64,000 nucleotides of DNA, taken from contig JBDSXW010000003.1 of the NCBI GenBank assembly GCA_039925965.1, forward strand, positions 1 through 64,000. Reading direction: 5' to 3'. The DNA comes from JAZKFT01 sp039925965 (GTDB lineage Bacteria; Bacteroidota; Bacteroidia; Chitinophagales; Chitinophagaceae). This document shows positions 17,735 to 27,777 of the stretch, in pieces. Within the stretch, counting starts at the first letter, position 1, and the number at the start of each line of letters is the position of its first letter. The translations under genes were made by a program, and so were the position numbers. The notes beneath the pieces were generated by a model. That model did not search any database. It was not told the DNA's origin and worked only from the letters and a program-made list of their open reading frames with translations.

Positions 17735-18365
17735 CGGAATTTCCAAATGCCTTGTATTGGCACCTCACACCGACGATGGCGAATTAGGAGCGGGTGGCAC
17801 TATAGTTAAATTACTGGAGCAGGGCGTAGAAGTACATTATGCAGCTTTTAGCACCGGGGAAGAGAGTTTGGCAGAACTGGGTTTGCCCATAGACCAAACC
17901 AGAACAGAAGTGAAAAATGCTACTTTAAAATTGGGTATACCGGCTGAAAACCTTCATATATTTAATCATCCCGTAAGAAAGCTTAATTATGTACGGCAGG
18001 AGATTTTAGATATTTTGGTGCGTCTTAAAAAGGAAATAGTACCCGATTTGGTGCTGATGCCCTGCTTACGCGACATCCATCAGGATCATACCACTATAGC
18101 TACCGAAGGATTAAGGGCTTTTAAGCAAACTACTATGCTGGGGTACGAACTTATTTGGAACAACCTTCAGTTTAATACGCAATGCTTTATGAAATTGGAG
18201 GCCCGGCATGTAGAAAAAAAGCTGGAAGCCTGTGAAGAGTATGTATCACAAAAATTCAGGGGTTACATGAACCGGGAATTTATTTTTGCCCTGGCCCGTA
18301 CCCGGGGCGTACAGATAGGTTCGGCTTATGCCGAAGCTTTCGAAGTGGTAAGGTGGGTGATGTAA
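17727..18365 (+). CDS. PIG-L family N-deacetylase
   Basis: The 212-residue LmbE/PIG-L protein carries the zinc motif as APHTDDGELGAGG (canonical AHPDDE; here Pro is Thr and the acidic residue follows one Gly later) and the second zinc histidine in IHQDHTT. Members remove the N-acetyl group from GlcNAc-containing substrates. It overlaps the epimerase by 8 bp and is followed by two acyltransferase genes, so a deacetylate-then-reacylate modification of an amino sugar is a natural reading (inference). Confidence 0.85.
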   Translation: MFNGISKCLVLAPHTDDGELGAGGTIVKLLEQGVEVHYAAFSTGEESLAELGLPIDQTRTEVKNATLKLGIPAENLHIFNHPVRKLNYVRQEILDILVRLKKEIVPDLVLMPCLRDIHQDHTTIATEGLRAFKQTTMLGYELIWNNLQFNTQCFMKLEARHVEKKLEACEEYVSQKFRGYMNREFIFALARTRGVQIGSAYAEAFEVVRWVM

Positions 18366-18509
18366 TTGCCATTTGACAAAGTTTTTTTGAGTGGGTTTTC
18401 ACACCCTACGGATTAACTTACAAAGCTGTTCTCCATTTTTAGCTGCTTTACGCTCCAACACACTACCTAATCTTTTAGCGAACTGGTTTCTGTACCGTTT
18501 TACATTATT

Positions 18510-19400
18510 ATGCACACAATTACTGATCTAAAAAAGGTTGTTAACCCTCTGGAGGTTATCGGTAACGAAGAAGTTTCGTTTACCCGGGTCATTCCTTTTG
18601 ATATTGATAATACAGACGACGGTGTATTAATGTGGATAACAGCTGCAAAAAATAGTCTGATAAGTAATGTAAAAGCAGGAATTATTTTGTGTGAAGCAAC
18701 CTTAGAGCTTACTGAAAATAAGAACATAACTATTGTAGTTGTTCGGAACGCAAGGGCCGCATTCAGGCAGGTGCTGGAGGCATTCTATAAAAAGCAACAG
18801 GCTGTGGGCATTCATGTCACTGCTATAATACACAGAAATGTGGTGTTGGGCAATGATTGTTGTGTAGGTGCATATGCAGTCATTGAAGATGGCTGTATTG
18901 TTGGCAAAAATATATCTATAGGTCACCACACGGTTGTTAGCAGTAATACTATAATAGACGATGGTACCACTATTGGTACCCATTGTAGTATTGGCAGCGA
19001 TGGCTTTGGGTACGAGAAAGATGAAGCGGGGCATTATGTACAAATACCGCACATTGGCTATGTGCATGTACATGAACAGGTAGATATTGGCAATCATGTA
19101 TGTATAGATCGGGGCACTTTGGGTGCAACCGTTATTGGTGCCTGGAGCCGGATTGATAATATGGTTCACATTGCACACAATGTGCAGATAGGTACCGATA
19201 CACTGGTAATAGCAAAAGCCATGATAGCTGGTAGTTGCCAAATAGGGAACGATGTATGGATAGCACCCTGTGCGGCTATTCTTAATAAAGTAAATGTTGG
19301 GGATAGGGCCAGGGTTGGTATGGGTTCTATGGTTTTTAAACATGTAAATGAAGGCGAAACCGTAATGGGAAACCCGGCAAGGGTAACTAAAACAGTTTAA
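18510..19400 (+). CDS. LpxD-like hexapeptide-repeat acyltransferase
   Basis: This 296-residue left-handed beta-helix protein has many [LIV]GxxxxI repeats and the LpxD hallmark HIAHNVQIG, whose His is the expected catalytic base, plus IDRGTLGATVIG and the end MGNPARV. LpxD transfers hydroxyacyl chains to UDP-3-O-acyl-GlcN in lipid A synthesis. This copy sits in a polysaccharide operon right after a PIG-L deacetylase, and its N-terminal domain diverges. It is therefore more likely an N-acyltransferase for a glycan sugar than the housekeeping lpxD. Confidence 0.82.
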   Translation: MHTITDLKKVVNPLEVIGNEEVSFTRVIPFDIDNTDDGVLMWITAAKNSLISNVKAGIILCEATLELTENKNITIVVVRNARAAFRQVLEAFYKKQQAVGIHVTAIIHRNVVLGNDCCVGAYAVIEDGCIVGKNISIGHHTVVSSNTIIDDGTTIGTHCSIGSDGFGYEKDEAGHYVQIPHIGYVHVHEQVDIGNHVCIDRGTLGATVIGAWSRIDNMVHIAHNVQIGTDTLVIAKAMIAGSCQIGNDVWIAPCAAILNKVNVGDRARVGMGSMVFKHVNEGETVMGNPARVTKTV

Positions 19401-19499
19401 CACGAGCTGCTTATTGGTAATTAAACCGTAAACGAATAAAAATACAACTGACCAGCTACATTCAATTAACTGGGTAAAAGGAAAATTGCACGAAAAAGT

Positions 19500-20726
19500 A
19501 TGAAGCAAAAAGTCGTTTGGTGTATCTCGAAATATGCGTTGCCGCCGAGGTTGGGAGCACAGGGAAGGCTATTTTTTTTAAGCGACGAGTTTGAAAAAAG
19601 AGGTTTTAAAAGCTATGTCATTACGTCGTCTACCAATCATCTTACAAAAGAAATGCCCAGGCAGATTGAACGGGTCCACGTGCATAAAGTGGGGCAAGGG
19701 GACGCAGTTTTTTTAAGAGGTATATATATAGATTCTTCTGTATCCTTCAAAAGGGTACTATCGTGGCTGGTATTTGAGTGGCGGTTGCTAAACCTTATAT
19801 TGTTTAGAAAGGGACGTATTGAAAAGCCCGACATTATTATTGTTTCTTCACTATCGCTAATAACGGTGCTAAACGGTTATTTGGCAAAGCTTATCTACAA
19901 ATCAAGGTTTTTTTTCGAGATCAGAGATATCTGGCCTTTGTCTGCCGTCTCTGTAACAGGCTTCAGTAAGAATAATCCATTAATCATGCTGATGCGGATG
20001 GTAGAAAAATTTGGCTATCGCAATGCCGACGTTATTACTTCGCCCATTCCCAATCTTAAACAGCATGTAAGTGAGAGTATTAAAAAGCCTTTTAAGTTTT
20101 GTTATATTCCACAAGGTTTTGACCCGGCATTTATGAGCAAACAAGAAATGCTATTACCGGAATTCAAACAAAAGTATATACCCAAAAACAAGTTTATTGT
20201 CGGGTATATTGGCAATATTGTATTGGCATATAACCTGGATATGATGCTGAGATGTGCCAGAGTGCTCCAGGTTTCCAATCCTGATATTCATTTTTTGGTG
20301 TTGGGTGACGGTACTTACAAGGCAGCCCTGATGGAAAGCGCTAAAGATTTAAGCAATATTACTTTTATACCAAGGATTCCAAAATCGGAGGTACAGGATT
20401 TTTTATCGCATTGCGATGTGGTAACTAATTTCTTTTTACCTGAAAATGCTTTTAGGTTTGGCATTTCGCCTCAAAAGCTGGTGGATTATATGTATGCATC
20501 CAGGCCGGTGCTAATGTCATTTTCGGGTTACAAAAGCATTGTAGAAGACAGCCAATGCGGACTTACCGTTCCGGCCGACGATGTGGAAGCCTTCAACACG
20601 GCTTTGCTGGTAATGAAGAGTTATTCAAAAGACGAATTAGTTTCCATGGGTAAACGCGGTAAAGATTTTTTGCTAACCCGGCTGGCATGGAGTACCCTTG
20701 CCAACCAATATATAGAACTATTTTAG
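19500..20726 (+). CDS. Glycosyltransferase family 4 (WcaI/WbuB-like)
   Basis: The 408-residue GT-B enzyme has the N-terminal SKYALPPRLGAQGR loop, a hydrophobic middle helix and FFEIRDIWPLS typical of WbuB/WcaI transferases. The donor-binding C-domain contains VGYIGNIVLAYNLDMM and LGDGTYK. The usual EX7E second Glu region appears near ISPQKLVDYMYASRPV. It transfers a nucleotide-activated sugar to a lipid-linked acceptor at the cytosolic membrane face. The gene ends 6 bp before the dehydrogenase. A second GT4 of the same subfamily lies at 22386-23618. Confidence 0.86.
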   Translation: MKQKVVWCISKYALPPRLGAQGRLFFLSDEFEKRGFKSYVITSSTNHLTKEMPRQIERVHVHKVGQGDAVFLRGIYIDSSVSFKRVLSWLVFEWRLLNLILFRKGRIEKPDIIIVSSLSLITVLNGYLAKLIYKSRFFFEIRDIWPLSAVSVTGFSKNNPLIMLMRMVEKFGYRNADVITSPIPNLKQHVSESIKKPFKFCYIPQGFDPAFMSKQEMLLPEFKQKYIPKNKFIVGYIGNIVLAYNLDMMLRCARVLQVSNPDIHFLVLGDGTYKAALMESAKDLSNITFIPRIPKSEVQDFLSHCDVVTNFFLPENAFRFGISPQKLVDYMYASRPVLMSFSGYKSIVEDSQCGLTVPADDVEAFNTALLVMKSYSKDELVSMGKRGKDFLLTRLAWSTLANQYIELF

Positions 20727-20732
20727 AAGCTT

Positions 20733-21752
20733 ATGAACACAACTATTGATTTTGCGGTGGTAGGTTTTGGCCATATTGGCCGTCGCCATGCTACCATTAT
20801 CAACCAACACCCCGACTGCCGGTTAGTAGCTATTATCGATGTTAACCCTAATGTGCAGCAGCATGAACTTTATCCTGCGGGGGTTCCTTACTTCTCATCT
20901 ATGGAGGCATATATTGCAGCAGGCATTAAAACTGACGTGGTTAATGTGGCATCGCCAAATGGTTTTCATTGTAGACATGCTTTGGCGGCCTTACGAAATC
21001 ACAACCATGTAGTTTTGGAAAAGCCGATGGGCATTAATAGGGCCGAATGTGAAGAGATTATTTTTACTGCTTTGCAATTTAGCCAGCAGGTGTTTGTGGT
21101 AAAACAGAACCGTTATAGTCCCCCTGTAAAATGGATGAAGGAAGTGGTAAGCCATGGCAAAATAGGGGATGTGGTGAATGTGCAGATTAATTGCTACTGG
21201 AACCGAGACGATCGATATTACGAACCTGGCGGCTGGCGTGGTACGCTTAAGCTGGACGGCGGTACACTGCATACACAGTTCAGTCATTTTGTAGACATTA
21301 TGTACTGGGTTTTTGGCGATATCGCCAATATCCAGGGCAGGTTCTCCAATTTCACCCATAAGCATTCTATTGAGTTTGAAGATACCGGACTGATACAATT
21401 TGATTTTATCAGGGGCGGTTTCGGCAGCCTTAATTACAGCACCGCAGTGTGGGACAAAAACCAGGAAAGTAGCATCACGGTAATTGGTACTAACGGTAGT
21501 TTTAAAATTGGCGGACAGTATATGAACGAAGTGGAATACTGCCATATTAAGGATTATGTGATGCCCGAATTGCCCCCAACCAATCCCCCCAACGACTATG
21601 GGCCATTTAAAGGAAGCGCAGCCAATCACCACTATGTAATAGAAAATGTGGTGAAAACGCTTAACGGAACGGAGCAGATCAGCACCAATGCACTTGAAGG
21701 AATGAAAGTGGTAGACATTATTGAACGTATTTATCAACTTAAAAAATCATAA
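20733..21752 (+). CDS. Gfo/Idh/MocA sugar dehydrogenase, WlbA-like
   Basis: The 339-residue NAD(P)-dependent oxidoreductase has the Rossmann motif VGFGHIGRRHA (10-20), the EKPMGIN block that carries the cofactor-contacting Lys, and DGGTLHTQFSHFVD with the catalytic-region His. WlbA/WbpB enzymes oxidise the 3-hydroxyl of UDP-GlcNAc-uronate, and the next gene encodes a WlbB/WbpD-type acetyltransferase, the partner that acts after transamination. No WbpE-type aminotransferase is seen in the window, so the classic 2,3-diacetamido sugar route is incomplete here. Confidence 0.85.
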   Translation: MNTTIDFAVVGFGHIGRRHATIINQHPDCRLVAIIDVNPNVQQHELYPAGVPYFSSMEAYIAAGIKTDVVNVASPNGFHCRHALAALRNHNHVVLEKPMGINRAECEEIIFTALQFSQQVFVVKQNRYSPPVKWMKEVVSHGKIGDVVNVQINCYWNRDDRYYEPGGWRGTLKLDGGTLHTQFSHFVDIMYWVFGDIANIQGRFSNFTHKHSIEFEDTGLIQFDFIRGGFGSLNYSTAVWDKNQESSITVIGTNGSFKIGGQYMNEVEYCHIKDYVMPELPPTNPPNDYGPFKGSAANHHYVIENVVKTLNGTEQISTNALEGMKVVDIIERIYQLKKS

Positions 21753-21765
21753 ATTTATTTTTAAC

Positions 21766-22350
21766 ATGGAAACGGAAAAGGAATATTACGCGCACCCCAC
21801 CGCAGTCATTGATGAGGGCGCACAAATTGGAAAAGGAACTAAAATCTGGCATTTCTGTCATATTATGCCGAGTGCTGTAATTGGCGAGAAATGCAGTTTT
21901 GGACAAAATATAGTAGTGGCTGATGGCGCCGTAATCGGCAATAATTTTAAGGTACAGGCGAATGTGCTCATTTGTGCTGAAGTGTATATAGCCGACGATG
22001 TGTTTTGCGGACCTGGCGTTACTTTTACCAATATCACCAACCCCCGCAGTGCGGTAAACCGTCGCGGCCAATATCTAAAAACCCATGTGGGAAAAGGTGC
22101 TTCTATCGGTGCTAATGTAACGGTAGTTTGCGGTCACGATATAGGCAAGTTCTCTTTCTTAGGGGCTGGCGCTGTTATTACCAAACATGTCCCCGATTAT
22201 GCGTTAGTGGTAGGCAATCCTGCAAAACAATTAGGCTGGATGAGCGAATATGGACATCGTCTTGCATTTGATGAAAACAGTATCGCTACCTGCCCGGAAA
22301 GTGGCGAAAGATATAAGCTAGAGAATGGCCAGGTAACCAAAATAGCATAA
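21766..22350 (+). CDS. WlbB/WbpD-like sugar N-acetyltransferase
   Basis: From ATG 21766 the product has 194 residues and is a trimeric left-handed beta-helix acetyltransferase. The sequence YAHPTAVIDEGAQIGKGTKI, IWHFCHIM and FTNITNPRSAV is typical of UDP-2-acetamido-3-amino-uronate N-acetyltransferases, and the end VVGNPAKQLGW plus CPESGERY matches WbpD/WlbB-like proteins. The frame is open upstream, overlapping the dehydrogenase, but the start after its stop fits family length. It acts with the preceding WlbA-like enzyme on a diamino sugar. Confidence 0.87.
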   Translation: METEKEYYAHPTAVIDEGAQIGKGTKIWHFCHIMPSAVIGEKCSFGQNIVVADGAVIGNNFKVQANVLICAEVYIADDVFCGPGVTFTNITNPRSAVNRRGQYLKTHVGKGASIGANVTVVCGHDIGKFSFLGAGAVITKHVPDYALVVGNPAKQLGWMSEYGHRLAFDENSIATCPESGERYKLENGQVTKIA

Positions 22351-22385
22351 GCTTTCACCACAGCCCGCAACCAAACCACACAACG

Positions 22386-23618
22386 ATGGACCAAACCGGT
22401 AAAGTAATCTGGATTATTAATCAATTTGCTGGCACACCCGAATCGGGATGGGGCGAGCGGCATTATTATTTGGGTCAATACTGGAGGAAGCTCGGCTACC
22501 AGGTTAAGATTATCTCAGGCTCTTTTAACCATGTGTTCAATAAATTTCCTGAAACAGATGGGTTGTACACACTGGAAGAAAAAGATGGCATCACATTTTG
22601 TTGGGTAAAGTCGCCAACCTACAGACCCATGAGCCTGATGCGATTTTGGAGTATGCTCATTTTCGCTTTTCGTATTTATCATTTGCCGGTAGACAAATTG
22701 ATGAAACCGGATATCATCATAGTGTCTTCCATGCCTATTTTTCCGATACTGCCAGCAAGGCGCCTAAAGAAAAAACTTAAGGCGAGCATGCTGATGTTCG
22801 AAGTGCGCGACCTGTGGCCGCTTACACCGCAGTATCTTGGCGGCTACTCGTCATGGAATCCAATGATCCTGATGTTGGGTTGGTTCGAGAAGTTTGCCTA
22901 CAGGCACTCCGACAAAATCGTCACTTTAATGCCTAATCCGGAACACTATATTAATACCATTTCAGGCGATCCGGGTAAACTATTTCATATCCCCAACGGG
23001 ATTAACCAGGAAGTCTTGCAAACCGAATTTGTAGACCAGGCGCTTGTTAAATTGATTCCCAAAAACAAATTCATTGTTGGCTATGCGGGAACACTGGGCC
23101 TTGCCAATGCCATGGAATATTTTATTGATGCCGCAAAGTTGTTGAGCGATAACCCCGAAATCCATTTTGTGTTAATCGGCGACGGGTATCTCAAGGAAGC
23201 GTTAATGAAGCAGGCAGTTGGGTTGGAGAATGTGAGTTTCCTGGCAAAAGTGCCGCGCAAACACGTACAGGGCATCATTAAAAAGTTCGATATTGGCTTT
23301 ATTTCCAGCCGTAATTTATCGTTGTATTGTTATGGCGCTGCCGCCAATAAATTCTTCGATTACATGCTGGCATCCAAACCCATCCTGGCTTCTTATGTAG
23401 AGAACAATGATCCGGTAAAAATGTGTGGCTGTGGTCTGCGGGTTGCACCTGAAGATCCCAAAGCCATCAAAGACGGCATACTTAGGTTATTTCACATGTC
23501 GCAGCAGGAGCGTGATGAAATGGGCGCCAGTGGTCATGATTACCTGTTGCAGAAACATGATGTGAGCATACTCGCCTCGCAGTTTGTAGCTATTTTTGAA
23601 AACAAGGCAGCTGTTTGA
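22386..23618 (+). CDS. Glycosyltransferase family 4 (WbuB-like)
   Basis: The 410-residue GT-B glycosyltransferase is recognised by IINQFAGTPESGWGERHYYLG at the N-terminus, LMFEVRDLWPLTP, the donor-site VGYAGTLGLANAMEYF and LIGDGYLK. It is a paralogue of the enzyme at 19500-20726, sharing the (F)E(I/V)RD(I/L)WPL core. It probably adds the second sugar to the lipid-linked unit. Its end overlaps upstream sequence of the next gene. Confidence 0.86.
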   Translation: MDQTGKVIWIINQFAGTPESGWGERHYYLGQYWRKLGYQVKIISGSFNHVFNKFPETDGLYTLEEKDGITFCWVKSPTYRPMSLMRFWSMLIFAFRIYHLPVDKLMKPDIIIVSSMPIFPILPARRLKKKLKASMLMFEVRDLWPLTPQYLGGYSSWNPMILMLGWFEKFAYRHSDKIVTLMPNPEHYINTISGDPGKLFHIPNGINQEVLQTEFVDQALVKLIPKNKFIVGYAGTLGLANAMEYFIDAAKLLSDNPEIHFVLIGDGYLKEALMKQAVGLENVSFLAKVPRKHVQGIIKKFDIGFISSRNLSLYCYGAAANKFFDYMLASKPILASYVENNDPVKMCGCGLRVAPEDPKAIKDGILRLFHMSQQERDEMGASGHDYLLQKHDVSILASQFVAIFENKAAV

Positions 23619-23676
23619 TGATGGCCTTCACTACGTCGCACTCCAACTTTACGGTCAATCAACAAAAATACATTCC

Positions 23677-24585
23677 ATGCACTCAGCTTATCTGCTTACC
23701 GGCGCTTCCGGTTTTTTAGGTAAATACCTGGCAGAACATTTGGCTTCGGATGGCGACCGCGTTGTGACGCTTGGCAGATCTGCAGCAGCTGATATCGTTT
23801 GTAATCTCTCAACCGGCATACCCAAGATCAATACACAGGTGGAGGTAGTGGTACATGCTGCAGGAAAGGCTCATATCGTTCCGAAGACCGAAGCTGAAAA
23901 GCAAGATTTTTTTGATGTGAACTATCAGGGTACCGTTAACCTTTGCAAGGGGCTGGAGGCTTTGCCAGTTAAGCCAAAAGCGTTCGTTTTCATCAGTACC
24001 GTTGCCGTTTACGGGGTAGACGCCGGAGAAAACATTAGTGAAAAGGCGGTACTCAACGGCAACACCCCTTATGCGAAAAGCAAAATAGCGGCAGAAGAAT
24101 TCCTGCAGCATTGGTGTCTGGAACACGGGGTTTTGCTGAGCACCCTGCGGCTGCCATTGATAGCTGGCAGCCGGCCGCCAGGAAACCTCGGGGCCATGAT
24201 CACCGGCCTACAAGACGGTAAATATTTTAATATCAGTGGTGGCCACGCTAAGAAAAGCGTGGTAATGGCGAGCGATATTGCTGTATGGATCCCCGTTATA
24301 GCAGGTTCAGGAGGGACCTATAATCTAACTGATGGTTACCATCCTTCATTTGCAGAACTGGCTGCAATTATTGCCCAACAACTGGGTAAATCTTCACCGA
24401 AAAACATCCCCGGCTGGCTGGCTACCATGATGGGCTGGGCGGGGAACCTGCTTGGCAATAAAGCGCCTATCAATTCAAATAAATTACAAAAAATTACCGC
24501 CACACTTACTTTCGACGATAGCCATGCCCGTAAAGCTTTTGGCTGGAAACCTCAACCCGTATTGGAAGCTTTTAGAATTGTTTAG
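23677..24585 (+). CDS. NAD-dependent sugar epimerase/4-reductase (WbpV-like)
   Basis: The ATG at 23677 gives 302 residues of an extended SDR with LTGASGFLGKYLAEHL (cofactor loop), HAAGKAHIV, FISTVAVYG and catalytic TPYAKSK (YxxxK). The text and its position directly before a WbpL/WecA-type transferase match the WbpV/WbpL arrangement. There the reductase makes UDP-QuiNAc or UDP-FucNAc, which the transferase then places on undecaprenyl phosphate. Substrate choice is inferred. It ends 3 bp before the transferase gene. Confidence 0.82.
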   Translation: MHSAYLLTGASGFLGKYLAEHLASDGDRVVTLGRSAAADIVCNLSTGIPKINTQVEVVVHAAGKAHIVPKTEAEKQDFFDVNYQGTVNLCKGLEALPVKPKAFVFISTVAVYGVDAGENISEKAVLNGNTPYAKSKIAAEEFLQHWCLEHGVLLSTLRLPLIAGSRPPGNLGAMITGLQDGKYFNISGGHAKKSVVMASDIAVWIPVIAGSGGTYNLTDGYHPSFAELAAIIAQQLGKSSPKNIPGWLATMMGWAGNLLGNKAPINSNKLQKITATLTFDDSHARKAFGWKPQPVLEAFRIV

Positions 24586-24588
24586 TCT

Positions 24589-25560
24589 ATGTGGTATTTT
24601 TTAATTTTGGTCGGACTGTTCATCGCGGAGTTGCTCTACTTCAGCATCGCCGACCGGTTTAATATTATTGATAAGCCCAATGAAAGAAGTAGCCATACCC
24701 GGATCACTATTCGCGGCGGCGGCATCATTTTTTCCGTAGGGGTACTGGTGTTTTTTCTTACCAACCGTTTGCAATATCCTTTTTTCATGATCGGCCTGGC
24801 TGCGATAACCAGCATCAGCTTTGCCGATGACATCACGCCGCAAAGCAATAAGCTGAGGGTCTTTATTCATTTTGCCGCTGTGGCCCTACTCATGTACCAA
24901 CTAAATCTTTTTGTGTATCCCTGGTATTGGTGGCTCCTGGCATTCGTATTATGTATTGGCATTATCAATGCCTATAATTTTATGGATGGCATCAACGGGA
25001 TCACCAGCGCATATTCTTTTACGGTATTGGCCGCCCTATACCTGCTCAACCTGGAACTGAAAGTATTTAATGAAAGCCTGGTTATTTGCCTTGCCCTTGC
25101 CAACCTGGTCTTTTCTTTTTTTAATTGTAGAAAAAAAGCGAAGTGTTTTGCTGGTGATGTGGGCAGCGTAAGCATCGCGTATAGTCTGTTGTTTTTAATC
25201 ACCTGTGTAATTCATAACGTCGGCAGTATTTTCTTTATCCTGCTGTTTGCAGTGTATGGAGTGGATACTGTACTCACAATTATTCACCGGCTGAGCAAAA
25301 GAGAAAATATTTTTAAAGCCCACCGGCAGCATTTATTTCAATATCTGGCCAATGAAAAGAGATGGCCTCACCTGGCAGTAAGCGGTCTCTATACGATAGT
25401 GCAGGCAGCAATAAGTGTTGGTGTATTATTGCTTTGGAAAAAGGAAGCGATCGTGCAATATATATTTGCGGCTGTGGTGTTGGTGTTGCTAGCGGTGTTT
25501 TATATTGTCGTAAAAAGAAGGATACTTAAGGGAATCGCAAAACCAGCCGCCATATACTGA
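24589..25560 (+). CDS. Undecaprenyl-phosphate sugar-1-phosphate transferase (WecA/WbpL family)
   Basis: The 323-residue integral membrane protein has about ten hydrophobic segments. It carries the polyprenyl-phosphate transferase signatures FADDITPQSNK (Mg-binding DD), NAYNFMDGINGIT, FAGDVGSVSIAY and the HRQHLFQ loop. It starts polysaccharide repeat-unit assembly by moving an amino-sugar-1-phosphate from UDP to the lipid carrier. It closes the rightward operon; a long hairpin begins over its last codons. Flippase and polymerase genes are not in the window. Confidence 0.9.
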   Translation: MWYFLILVGLFIAELLYFSIADRFNIIDKPNERSSHTRITIRGGGIIFSVGVLVFFLTNRLQYPFFMIGLAAITSISFADDITPQSNKLRVFIHFAAVALLMYQLNLFVYPWYWWLLAFVLCIGIINAYNFMDGINGITSAYSFTVLAALYLLNLELKVFNESLVICLALANLVFSFFNCRKKAKCFAGDVGSVSIAYSLLFLITCVIHNVGSIFFILLFAVYGVDTVLTIIHRLSKRENIFKAHRQHLFQYLANEKRWPHLAVSGLYTIVQAAISVGVLLLWKKEAIVQYIFAAVVLVLLAVFYIVVKRRILKGIAKPAAIY

Positions 25561-25596
25561 ATCGCCGGACGCATTCCGGGGATTCAGTATATTTTC
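25552..25596. terminator. Strong bidirectional hairpin terminator
   Basis: ATATACTGAATCGCCGG (25552-25568) and CCGGGGATTCAGTATAT (25576-25592) form a 17-bp stem with one mismatch and a 7-nt loop, followed by TTTTC. It lies between the convergent transferase and aldehyde dehydrogenase genes and overlaps the transferase stop codon. Confidence 0.75.
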
Positions 25597-25645
25597 ACAT
25601 GCAAATGCCTGCATAATAATAATCTGAGAAAATAAAAAACAGGGG

Positions 25646-27163
<1,518 letters not shown>

Positions 27164-27777
27164 ACGGGTAATTGTTTTAAGCTGTGAATGTAGGATAAAC
27201 AAACAAAGTGGCTGCGAGTGGATGACTGATGCGAGGTTAGTGTACCCATTGTTAAGCAGATAGCAGAATCCCTGCTCGTAAACACACCGCTATATGCCGC
27301 CTACGGCGTTGAATACAGGCTGAAACTTGCAGTAGCAAAGACCGACGCCAACGGTCCCGACTGGTAAACGGGTTTTCAAGTGGCATCAGAAATTTTACAT
27401 CCCTATCCTGTTTCAATATGGCACTAGTAAATCGGATCGCAACAAAGTCGGAGGTGGGTTTTAGTAAGACTTTAAATTCATATCCGGCAGTATTGCTTAC
27501 CTATGAAATAATATTATACACTTTACAGGTTCCGTATATATCTTTTTGTTGCAGCCGGTAGTAAACCCTTTCTGAAAGTGTATGGTTATCGGTAAAGTAT
27601 AGTTGCTTGCGATACATCAGTTCCATCTGCATAGTGGGTTCTTACGCTAATATTTCTCAGCTGGTAACCCAATTTTGTTGTGTTTTCTTTATTCTGTTTC
27701 CGGTGATTTTGGTGACCCGGGTTACGGAAGAGGTCACCGAATTCTCTAAAACTTACAAAAACGTGACACCACTTTTC
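27164..27777. other. Intergenic region with a possible coding scrap and an inverted repeat
   Basis: No gene was found. A frame without start codon at 27230-27367 (+) reads protein-like for 45 codons (VPIVKQIAESLLVNTPLY, then VEYRLKLAVAK) and ends in TAA; it may be a gene scrap, family unrecognised. GGTGACC (27711-27717) and GGTCACC (27732-27738) form a 7-bp inverted repeat 40 bp past the cyanophycin synthetase stop, with no T-run. Confidence 0.35.

Noticed and set aside
18702..19508. A long minus-strand frame opposite the LpxD-like gene
   Set aside because: It is rich in Tyr, Asn and Thr because the opposite strand encodes hexapeptide repeats; no family match.
27230..27367. 45-codon protein-like frame without a start codon
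   Set aside because: Too short and unrecognised to call a gene or pseudogene; mentioned only within the intergenic entry.
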